From assembly GCA_037176845.1 (NCBI GenBank), contig JAYKXP010000249.1, forward strand, positions 1 through 46,233: a stretch of DNA of 46,233 nucleotides, given 5' to 3'. The notes beneath the pieces are model-generated. The model was not told the origin of the DNA. It did no database searches and was given only the letters and a program-made list of their open reading frames with translations. A program made the position numbers and the translations under genes. Source of the stretch: Paramarasmius palmivorus. Its lineage: Eukaryota; Basidiomycota; Agaricomycetes; Agaricales; Marasmiaceae. Positions 12,803-22,043 of this stretch are shown piece by piece (the stretch's first letter is position 1; every line of letters starts with the position of its first letter).

Positions 12803-12924
12803 TATATAAACCTCCAGCTCGTCTTTACAGTCCTTTCTCCCCAACCATCACCTTCTCTCTCTCAGGTAAGAGCTCGTTGAAGCCCTGAGACTGCTCGCTG
12901 ACTTTCATACCAAACTCCCTCTAG
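12803..12924 (+). promoter_or_regulatory. TATA-type promoter, CT-rich leader and possible leader intron
   Basis: TATATAAA at 12803-12810 is followed about 25-60 bp later by a CT-rich tract (CTTTCTCCCC, CTTCTCTCTCTCAG), the usual arrangement at fungal transcription starts. A GTAAGAG donor at 12866 and a CTAG acceptor at 12924 could bound a leader intron. The first plausible start codon is the ATG at 13086. Inferred from sequence signals only. Confidence 0.5.
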
Positions 12925-13085
12925 CGTCTTCTTTTTCGCCTTGCGTTCCCTCATTCATATCTTCACCTCCGTATGTTGGTTTTCTGCGCCTTCCATCTCG
13001 CGTTTTTGCTCATGATACCACTAGGCGATATCTTCAAACACTCTCGGGCCACCATCTCATTTATCATATCTCGCATTTTCGAACC

Positions 13086-13250
13086 ATGGCGCCAGTCATA
13101 TCCTTCCCTCAGGTCGAGCTCGATGAGGGTATTACTATCCCGGCTTTCTTTCGTTGTGACTGTCCGGATTGTCCGCCGGATACTCAGTGTGAGTGGAGAC
13201 CCTCTATGAGTCAGAAAAATCTCGGCAGGATGTATGCCTCGGTGTGTTTA
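13086..13250 (+). pseudogene. 5' fragment of a gene with an FFRCDCPDCPPDTQ segment
   Basis: An ATG in a good context (AACCATGGCG) follows the promoter at 12.8 kb. The frame encodes MAPVISFPQVELDEGITIP, then a cysteine-rich FFRCDCPDC segment, and loses protein-like character after about residue 55. The open frame formally runs to 13349, but its last 30 codons are low-complexity and hydrophobic. The likeliest reading is an intact promoter and N-terminus cut off from the rest of its gene by rearrangement or insertion. The family is unknown. Confidence 0.4.
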
Positions 13251-13259
13251 ACGATGATA

Positions 13260-14497
13260 CGCATGACTTTTAATACCTTTTATTCGAACGCATTATTGCA
13301 CTTTTATATTCTGTTATGCTATGATTGGGACTCTGAAGGACTAGTATGAGCCCTGAATAGCTAGTCAAAGTCAAGGACTTGTCAGACGCACTTATATTAG
13401 CAGGTATATGGTTACATGGTACGCCTCACATGGGTATCTGGCCACTGCTATAGCTTATATTAGTGGTTCTGTCAATGCAGACCCTTTCCTGAAAACTGTA
13501 GGGAGCTGTACTATGTTGGATCACGACTGGTACACCGTCTGTGCAAGGTCTAAGACATATTAAAGGGACTATTTGCTTTTAAACACTTTTAACACTTCTT
13601 CATGACCAACCAAAGAGATGAGCGGGTTCAAAGGGAACGATCCAAGTTGATGTAGGGGACGGCTTCATCGGCAGATATGATCCGAGAGCTTATGGAAGGC
13701 ACTTGCCGAGTCTAGAATTGTTGGCCATAGTTGTTCCTATTGATCGGACACGGAGGCAAAGCTATAGAACTGTGATGCATATGGTTGTCATGGTACGGAG
13801 GTTGATATGGAAGATAAACTGCTTATAGAAGTGTTCCTTGTGGACGCGGAGACTTGTAAAAAGATATGCCAGGTCCAGAACATGGATGACTGAGCATTCC
13901 GGTGTGTGGAGAAGTCAGAAATGACTCTCATTGGTGGATAAGCGCCTTGGCGCAAAGAAAAGATAAATTTTACTAGGCTAAACGCCAACCCGCAGGCACA
14001 GGATTCAACTCCTGAGTCTAAAGATAGAAATTCCTATTTATTGGTCACACATAAACGACTTATATGGACGTTGTGACTGTCATATTTCCCTGATTTGTAT
14101 ATTTCCTATGGACTATCTCTGTTCCTCACTTATTCCGCTTGCGTTCCGTCTGTTTTCCATCTTTTATTACATATTTCTTTACTTATATTTCTGGACAGTA
14201 TATATAGGCTTGCAGTTTGTAGGTAGAAGAGCAGAGAAGACGAAGAGAGAGTGTACTGTTAGCCCATATCATTAGGTTGTATGTGGCTGTCGCTCGAATA
14301 GACCTCTTTGATCTGATAGTTGATCTGCTGGCACATGTGCATTTCGATTGGACCTCTTATATAAGTTGATCCAGTGGTGTTTCATGCTTGTTACGAGTCG
14401 ACCTCTGATCAGACCTGGTTGATCTATTGACGACCTTTGCATTCGCTTCCACTTCCTCAGGACAGGCCCTAGATTGAAAGTCTAGTTGAGACCTTAC
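13260..14497. other. Degenerate, possibly LTR-retrotransposon-derived flank of the large element
   Basis: No intact gene is present. A broken plus frame around 13800-13880 encodes EDKLLIEVFLVDAETCKK and then stops. The 14.0-14.5 kb part has an AT-rich tract with TATATATAGG (about 14200-14209) followed by a T/G-rich leader, resembling an LTR or promoter. I could not find a partner LTR or define ends, so this stays a guess. Confidence 0.25.
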
Positions 14498-14794
14498 CAC
14501 TTCAGTCACCCCCCATACAGGACCTATTAGGATAAACTCTCAAGGTGAGCAGTTTGGTCTTTAAGGTGGGTTCATTGATTGTGGTTACCTTGGTAGGTAC
14601 TTACCTGCAATTCAAGATGTTGGTAAGGTTTTTTCCTGGCTTTACGTGATATTAAGTCCTGGGCAGCTGCCTCTCAGATATAAGAGTCCCTAGGCTGTTG
14701 CTTGGTTTTTGTTGGTAGATACCCCAATTTAGTGACGTGACAGGGGTGTCAGGGGTCCTCCTTCTTTGGAATGGACCATAAATTGGGCATTTAT
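14498..14794 (+). repeat. Left terminal inverted repeat, 297 bp
   Basis: Begins CACTTCAGTCACCCCCCAT and matches the reverse complement of 33073-33369. By eye the two copies differ at only two positions (TTTACGTG versus TTTATGTG, and GGGCATTT versus GGGTATTT). It contains internal palindrome-like sites (GGTAGGTACTTACC, GGGCAGCTGCC) resembling the subterminal arrays. Confidence 0.95.
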
Positions 14795-15187
14795 GCACCA
14801 ATGTTGCTCTGGGTGGTGACATATCCTTGTCTTTTGCACTAGGGTCTCATTACCAGCAGGAGTGCTAAAAAGTTTTGTTTTCTCCTCCAAAAAATGTTTC
14901 TGGGTGCCTTTTAGACAGTGATGTAGGTGTTGTGTATAGTTCTCCTGAGCCTTCATTTTTGGATTTTGTATTTGTCACAAAGGACAATTTGATTGACTCA
15001 AAATGTTTATGCACTTAGCTTGTCTGTGAACGTGTAGCTATTAGGTATGTAATTGAATGTGTAGCTAGTGGGACATGGCATCTGGGAACTCCAAGCAAAA
15101 TATATTGTATGAGAAACTTGCTCAACTTTACAACAAAGTACCCCATACTTGCCCTACATTTAGCCACCCATGCCCTTGATTAACCCA

Positions 15188-15514
15188 GGTGGGTAGTCAC
15201 CATGTATTCTCTGGTAGCTGCCCAATACCTCAAATCATAACAGGTACATACCTGACCCCACAGGTAGCTCCCTAAGTGCTCCTAGCAATGTAGGCAAGTA
15301 CCTGGATACACAACCAGCTACAGGTAGATACCTGGCATGCACAATCACCTCAGGTAACCTCCTGCGATTCTCTAAGAATTCGGGGCATTTACCTGGTAGG
15401 CTCCTCATATCACAGGAAACTTCCTGAGCACTAAACATGTCCAAGGTAATTACCTAGTTGCAAACATGCCACAGGTAATTACCTGTTAAACAACCAACAG
15501 CCTAGGGAGCTACC
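15188..15514. repeat. Left subterminal array of ~10-bp palindromes, 30-bp period
   Basis: GGTANNTACC-like sites start near 15213, 15243, 15293, 15323, 15353, 15384, 15415, 15445, 15474 and 15505. The spacing is 29-31 bp (about three helical turns) except for a gap that holds an off-phase site at 15263. Clear examples are CAGGTACATACCTG, CAGGTAGATACCTG and CAGGTAATTACCTG. Sequence between sites is not conserved. It lies just downstream of the transposase stop. Such arrays usually bind transposase; that role is inferred. Confidence 0.85.
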
Positions 15515-15613
15515 AAGGTTCAAAAACAACTTAGCATTCAGTTGGGGCCTACTTATGCTCTCAACAGCATTCGCTCAATTGAAGTGAGATAATGTAATAA
15601 CAGAGAAGCAAAT

Positions 15614-18600
15614 CTATTCAATCCAATCATCTTCTACAAGATCTATGTGGTCTAGGAGGTCAATGAGTGCAGAGTCTGGGTCTGGGTCTACCATATCTTC
15701 ATCGGAGTCACTATCGGAGGCACTGATGGAATCACTGAAGGAATCAACTACATCACCTCGTCTCAGTTGACGGAACTCAGCAATTTCCTCCTTAGTTGGA
15801 CCCCAATCCGGTGCATCTATTGACGGCCTTAGAAGAGCAGTGTGCCGTTCCCATTCATGCAACAAAAGCATAAGCCAATCTTGAGTAAGTTGCAATTGAT
15901 GGCGAATACCCAGACTCTCTAGGAGGTTACAAGAAATGTCAGTAAGCATATATCACAGTCAAGTGTGTACTGGCCTGTAGTGGCAATAGCTTGAGTCACA
16001 ATCACCCATTCTTCCACAAACCACTCTTGCATTGCATTGCGCTCATGTCGTAGACGGAGGATCTCTTCATCACATCGGTCTCTCTCTAAAAGAGCCCGAA
16101 TGCCAGAGCGAACAGCTTCTTCTGACAGCCACGGCGGTGGATCACTGTTATCACATTCATCGTCTAAGCCTACGTCATCCCAGATGGCATCATCAACGTC
16201 CAGGGAGAACAAGGACTTCATATCGATGGGCACTGGAGCAACAGCATGACGAGGCGCTCGTCCCCCACGAATAAGCGACTGCATGGTTGCCACCAAGTCA
16301 TTATACTGCTTTGCAAGTCGTTGAATTGTTGGATCCCGTTTGCTGACAGCGTCCTCTAAATGGCGGTCGGCCTTGTGCTCTGTGAATGGAACTTAAAGAC
16401 ATGATCGAAAAAAAGCAAGCCCACATACCATTGGTGGTCTTCTGCTTGCGGAAGCTTCTCTCCAAGCAATCGCGCTCAAATTTACGTTGCCGCAAGCGCT
16501 CCATAAGACGTGTTTTGACGGCCAATGCATTGACCCGTGCCTTTACAAAGGGACTGTTTACCAGACGAGCAACTTCCTGCCGTTCACGTACACCCAATGC
16601 CATCTCTTTCGCACGAAGCTTGCGCTGAGCTTCCTTGAGGCGTTGCTCCTTCACAGGAATCTCTGCGTGGACTTCAAGGTAAGAATATGGCGGCAAATCA
16701 GACTCAACCAGCGAGTCTTCGAGTTTGCTGAGGGAGCTCTGTAGCCGGGCGACAACTTCACGGAGTTGAAGAACCTCGTGAATGGCACGCTTGGCAGAGC
16801 CCTGTGACTGTGCTAATCAGACGTGAGCAGAAAGCAATATAGAATGGAGGTACAACATACAAGGTAGAGGCTTTGTTTGATAAGCTATCTGTGCAGCCCA
16901 TTGAGATCGAAGGAAGGCTTCACTCTTCCCGCAACTATTGAGGATGGACATGGCATGACGCCTGCGGTCGTGGCAGGCAATCCATTTACGTTCTAACCAC
17001 TTCCCGAGACCCAAAAGATTTTCGTGATCGAGATGCTGAATCTGTACATCTACTGTGTAGATTCTGACATAGTACTGTTCTGGATGGTGAGAATTGGAAG
17101 GAATTGAAAGAATAAGACCACATGTACCCCACACACTCTTAGGAAAGGAATCAACTTGCTGATAGAATGCCAAAACCGCTCACATCCTTCACCGTCAGAA
17201 AGCCCATAGCCTTCACGCTTCCGAGGGTGGTATATCACCTGACATGGCCAACGATGACCAAAGGCGTGGAAGACGGAAATGGCAAAAGAGAGGCGGTGCG
17301 AGTATTGGCTAAGGAAGTTGAACTTGATGCAAGAACGGTGAAGTTGGCATGCGATATCGTAGAGGAGTCCGATGGTAAAATCATCAGGCAAGTGTTGAAA
17401 GAGTGTGTTTAGAAGACACAACACATAATGCTGTTTCTCTCCAGCAGATGTCATGTTAACAAGCCACAAAACGCGATCATGGCGGCAAAGGAGTCCCATG
17501 AGGGCGGTGCAATCGAAAAATTTGGTGCTTGCCTTCTGACGACGGTCATCGGCAGCGGTAAAGCTATCTTGGCAGCCATCCAAGACAGATGATGGAACTT
17601 TCATTGATCCTTCGAAACCATCTTTGACTTCGCTGAGAGGGACTGCCATTGATGAGGCTTTCTTTGGCCGTGGTGGACGTAGTAGCTCTACTTCAGCTTC
17701 CATTGAAAGCACATCTGCCTCAGGCACGAAGACTGACTGGGGATGATGGATGGGATGGTCGCGCTGTTGTTTGTTATGCTTCTGTGTGAAGCATGCATCA
17801 ACACACACAATGGCATCGAACCTGAGATAGAATTAGCGCAAAATCACTGCTGTCGCTGAGATACCTACCCAACCTGGCGTCGTGAACCCCCAAAACATAA
17901 AGGACACCGAGCGCGTAGGTAATCGGAAGGTCGGTCCAGTCTGGGCGGGGACGGATTCTCGACATTGATGTCCTCCTCGAGGCGGGACAAAGGAATGATT
18001 GTTGGGGTTGGCGAGGAAAGGGGAGACGAGGAGGCTTCGGACGCAACACGGGCTGAGTCCACCCGGGGTCGAGGTGGTATATTGTGAGTCGAGCGCGTCT
18101 CGGACAGGATTGAGTCGACAAAAACACGTGTCTTATCCTTTAGAGCATTGTACCACTGTAGACAATTTGCAAACCGACGCCTGATGGGATCCTGCCAGTA
18201 TTCAGCAAACTAAAAAGAGTCACTGGGAGATAAACTGACTTCACCGTGTAGACGATACCCTTGTGACGCAAGGAAATCCTCAAGGGCATTACACCAGGCC
18301 GTGTGATTGGGTGGCATACGTAGGAACAATTTCCCGACAAATTCAAGCACCTGAATGTCGACGGCTAAGGTAGGGTGAATGGGAGCACAGGGAAAACACC
18401 CCATTTCTAGGAGTCGAGTGGGAGCTGTACGGCAAGCGCAAACAACGATCGATGTCTTCTGTAGACCTGAATCTGTGTCAGTGTATGCCAAATACTACAA
18501 TTGAACAGACATACTAGCAAAACGAACAATGATCATGTTTAGAACACGCGATGGTTTGGCACATGTGCAGACATGGCTGATCTGGGGTGAAACGACTTGG

Positions 18601-19073
18601 AAGTTGTGCGTTTTTTCAACGAGATCCATGTATGGATGCAACAGCTTAGGAAGGACATCCACGAGCCAACGTTGGGATTGGCGTTGGCGCTTCCTGCGAT
18701 GCGGAGACAGTGGGGGAGGCGTATGGTGCGTGAAATGAATATCGCCCCACCCTGAATCTTGCTGGACACCCAGGGAGTCTGGTTCATCAGGAGATGCTTC
18801 AAGACCATCCTGAGTATCATTAGGCTCCGTATCTTCTTCCGTATGAGCGTCCTCGGCAGCAGCTTGGCGAAATCCACGTTGACCTTCAGGAATTTGGATG
18901 AAAGGAGTCTGTGCAAAGGTGCTACCGTCCGATAAAAAGACCACGGGGCGGCTCCGTCTACGATTTGAGCCATGGTAGGCAGGCAGGGCTGGGAAGTACT
19001 GAGGGCGTGTAGTGGGTGAGGAGTCGCTAAGTTCGGCCTTCCGCTTCTTTGGAATGCGGATACGAGAACTCAT
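15614..19073 (-). CDS. KDZ-superfamily transposase with N-terminal cysteine cluster
   Basis: Eight exons on the minus strand (19073-18515, 18472-18240, 18209-17869, 17821-17128, 17074-16861, 16812-16429, 16379-15971, 15914-15614) join in frame to 1044 residues. The ATG at 19073 is chosen because it opens directly into a basic, nuclear-signal-like RIPKKRKAE; an upstream ATG at 19163 is possible. About residues 165-280 form a cysteine-rich module (CTC, VCACR, GCFPCAP, then TLAVDIQVLEFV and RRRFANCLQWY) resembling the CxC-type modules fused to KDZ transposases, probably CxC1. The RNase H-fold core shows D386 (VCVDACF), D533 (LLYDIAC) and E589 or E592 (GEGCERFW), a plausible DDE set. The C-terminal third is helical and coiled-coil-like, ending in an acidic tail. 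It should excise and integrate the element in the nucleus. One intron (18210-18239) is only 30 nt. The KDZ subfamily is undecided. Confidence 0.9.
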
Positions 19074-19435
19074 GGTGCGGATGATGGCTAGTGGTTGCTT
19101 GGTAAGCAGCATAACCACTGAGGACAAGACACCTTGTGACCATCGAAACGAGTAACAGCCCAAGGGTATTAGTCTGCCTTAGATGCTCCGATACTTCTGT
19201 TCAGAGGAGAGTGCATATTCACATTCACGTTAAGTACCTCTAAATACATTGCAACATTTGTATAACGTGAACATAGATATATAGGTAAAGACAATCGCCA
19301 ATCAGAAAGGAGCATAGATGCCAGTGAAATTGAACTAACGTGAATGGTAGTATGATAGACTTGAGTGGTACTACAGGTACATTCATTTCAGTACCAGAGA
19401 ATGAAGAGCCGAGGGAAGAACGTACTTGAGCAAGA

Positions 19436-20336
19436 TTACAGTCCCCCACACGCAGCTAATGCAGCGTCAAGATCACCTTCCAAATAACCGTGATGGTATG
19501 TGTCAATGCCACGCAACCCTCGAGTGGTAGTGAATTCGACCAACGCAGAGTGATCACGGTTGTAAACCACCACAACGACGACGATAGCACCAGCATCGGG
19601 ACCGGCACGCTCGTTGCTACTGATGAGTTGTTCCAAGGTATCATCACCGGTGCGGTCGAGCGTAGACCATCGAAGATACGCTTCCCTGCTAACAGCAGTA
19701 GCACTGCCAGGAATATAGCGAAGATGACAGCTGCTAAGTTCCCCATGGAGTGGGGCAGAAGCTGCCTCCTCCAAACATATCATCCAGTAGATGTTGCGAG
19801 TAGTACGGCGGAAGCGAGCTAGGAAGGCGGGGAGTGGTTCTGAAACACATGCTGGGTCGCGATCCATGACGTTGGAGATACCGTGGATGGCCAACCCACT
19901 GATTTCCATGGAATAGTGATTGGCGAACTTGCGACCAGCGGTGAGAAGTCGTGGTAGCAGCTTTGAGTGAAATTGTAGAGGAAGAGGCGGAACCACTGGG
20001 TGCGAGATGCAGAAAGGTTTGTGTTCCTTCCAATGAGCTGTTTGACATGCACGATCCTAGCGATTGGTAAGTGTATTGAACTAGGAAACGATAGAAAATA
20101 CTCACGCAGTAAGACACTGAAAGACACTTTGAACACCGACGTTTCGCTCCTTTCGTAGGTTTCCAACAGTATCTGCACCGATCGCCCACATGGAATACAC
20201 GTTCGGTGCGATGAAAGTAGGTACGTCCCTGAAATAGTAAGGGAAGACCAGTAGGATGCTGAAAATGTATTAGTACATGTGGAATAGTATGACAAAGGGA
20301 ACGTACCAGGCGAGTAAGTGGAACTCGACGACCCAT
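19436..20336 (-). CDS. MYND zinc-finger protein (transposon cargo)
   Basis: Three exons (20336-20307, 20258-20106, 20056-19436) join in frame to 267 residues. The MYND finger is complete: C38, C41, C52, C55, C61, C65, H73 and C77, with spacing C-x2-C-x10-C-x2-C-x5-C-x3-C-x7-H-x3-C, and an intron splits it after C61. MYND fingers bind proline-rich partners and are common in chromatin and transcription regulators. The remaining 190 residues match no catalytic domain I know: I see no SET motif, and the only notable stretch is a valine run (VVVVVVYN) near the C-terminus. The gene is transcribed in the same direction as the transposase and lies about 360 bp upstream of its start. The start is the first ATG giving a frame-consistent splice; an additional upstream exon cannot be excluded. 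Confidence 0.75.
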
Positions 20337-21458
20337 GGGTTGGGGAGATGGGTGGAAAGGCCATCCTTCTCATGATCTTTATGTGACAGCGTAGGAGAGC
20401 TGGGCGGTATTTGGTGGCAATGTCAAAAATGGAAGATGGCAACTTACAGCATGGAATTATGATAACTAGATCAGAAAAAAAGGACGGCGTTCCGTGACCC
20501 CGTTCGGTGTTGCGGAACGGTGCAATATAGGTGGATTACAGTATGAAACCCCGTATTCTAGAAAAGCACAAGTCATCAATATGAAAACGTTGACGACAAC
20601 CAATTAAATAGGTACGAACTTGGAGTCGGTATGAAAACAAACCCGCGGCAAAATAGGTCTTGCACAGATCTAAGTCTGAGCATATGTCATCTTAGGATAT
20701 GGTCGTTGATGACGACCTACCCAATTCTCGGCAATAAAGGTATTACTATATTTGCACGGTCTTTGTCACCGCCCTGGGAACCAGGATACCAGGGAAAGGG
20801 TTGGAATAACGTGAACGGTGTAAGGAGTATGGAGGTAGCCAATATCGTACGATAAAATAGACAGTAAAAAAAAAAACAAAAAAAAACGCATGGATAGAAG
20901 AACCGTGAGCTGACTGTGAGTGTTGTAAAGATTGAGCCAACAGTAATCTAGACAAGTAATGACCTAGATGATACCAAAAAGAAAGCCAGAAAACGCGAAG
21001 ACATGGCACTGGGCGAGGGGTGAATTTGGGTTTCCAAATGTGAGGGAGCCCCTACGACTAAAGCATACCAAAGGTTGGGAAAGCCAAAACACGAACAATC
21101 GAAACAAGAATGGAGTGGGGAGCTGGAGCGATATCATGATCTTTTGACACTGTTCATAAATATAATGGTGCGTTGAACCGCCGGATACGCCATACGAAGG
21201 CCAAACGAGAACTATGAGAAATATTTTAAAAAGCATAGGATGGAGTAGGAAGGGGGAACGCACACGTTGAGAAGGGCGAGCCCACAATGTTGAAACATCA
21301 ACCAAGACCAACAAAAAAGCGCCCTAATTTGGTGGTGAGCATTGAGCAGGAGGTTCATAGGGTGTCTAGAACGTACCATAGAGGGAGGAAACAGTCATTA
21401 GACGAGAGAGGAGTAGAATAGAGACATAAATAAGAGGCAAACGGAGATGGATGATGAA
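20337..21458. other. Central non-coding tract of the transposon, left part
   Basis: No gene model is supported between the MYND start and the long inverted repeat. There is an A-rich run near 20864-20886 and a small hairpin CCGTTC..GAACGG near 20499-20519. As the upstream region of the minus-strand genes it probably holds promoters, but no clear TATA box was identified. Confidence 0.5.
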
Positions 21459-21700
21459 GGTAAGAAGAAAGGGGCGGGAGGACTTACACGATGCTGAGCC
21501 TGCAGCGTTAGAGACGAACCATTGCATAGCGGCACGTGCCGCCATGCACTGGTTCAAGGCCAAAATTTTTCTAAGTCCAAGATTTCTGGCCGAGCTCTTG
21601 TACGAACCAGTGCATTTCGGCACGTGCCGCTATGCAATGGTTCGTCTCTAACGCTGCAGGCTCAGCATCGTGTAAGTCCTCCCGCCCCTTTCTTCTTACC
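21459..21700. repeat. Long inverted repeat with 97-bp arms and 48-bp loop
   Basis: The left arm 21459-21555 and right arm 21604-21700 are reverse complements with about two mismatches (GCCATGC versus TTTCGG-side bases). The loop is 21556-21603. Each arm contains the 12-bp palindrome CGGCACGTGCCG with a central CACGTG. The structure sits between the two divergent gene blocks of the transposon. It could be a foldback mini-element, a hairpin RNA source, a cruciform or a shared regulatory site; sequence alone does not decide. Confidence 0.92.
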
Positions 21701-22043
21701 ACTACAAGCTCTCAAGGTTCTGCACAACGTGTAAGCCTATCCCTGGTAAGTGTTTATCGTTTAAGAGCTCGTCGTCGTGCTGAATGGCTTTTCCAGTGGG
21801 GGATCTCATCGTACGTGTACTGGATTACTTTGATTTTACATATAGACTGTAATGATATTTTTAAATGTAAACTAGCTCAACTTGAGGTCCCCTAGGGATT
21901 AAATTGAGGGGCAGGGCAAACCGTCGAGGAAAGGTTTCCGTCGTTGTCGAGATCATGCATGGCCCGGAGTTGAATTTCAAAAATCCCCTGGCCTAGACAC
22001 GTGCAGGTGATTTTTTTTACTGATTCCCCCTAGTTAGGTGCTC
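21701..22043 (+). promoter_or_regulatory. Upstream region of the Spt5-like gene
   Basis: This 343-bp interval lies between the inverted repeat and the start codon at 22044. It is AT-rich around 21820-21870 and includes a T-run (22013-22018) close to the ATG. No clear TATA box or known operator was identified. Listed because it must contain the promoter of the plus-strand cargo block. Confidence 0.35.

Noticed and set aside
13985..14030. tRNA-like T-arm (CAGGA TTCAAC TCCTG)
   Set aside because: No acceptor stem, D-arm or anticodon arm could be fitted around it.
14000..14497. Solo LTR adjoining the KDZ left end
   Set aside because: A TATA-like tract and leader are suggestive, but no terminal dinucleotides, duplicate LTR or target duplication could be identified.
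15188..15514. Regular 30-bp repeats resembling a CRISPR array
   Set aside because: The conserved core is a ~10-bp palindrome, not a 25-40 bp repeat, the host is eukaryotic, and a mirror array lies at the other transposon end.
18495..19163. Upstream start MGCYSFRW for the transposase
   Set aside because: The 30 extra residues are hydrophobic and unlike the basic N-terminus expected; the ATG at 19073 opens directly into a nuclear-signal-like sequence.
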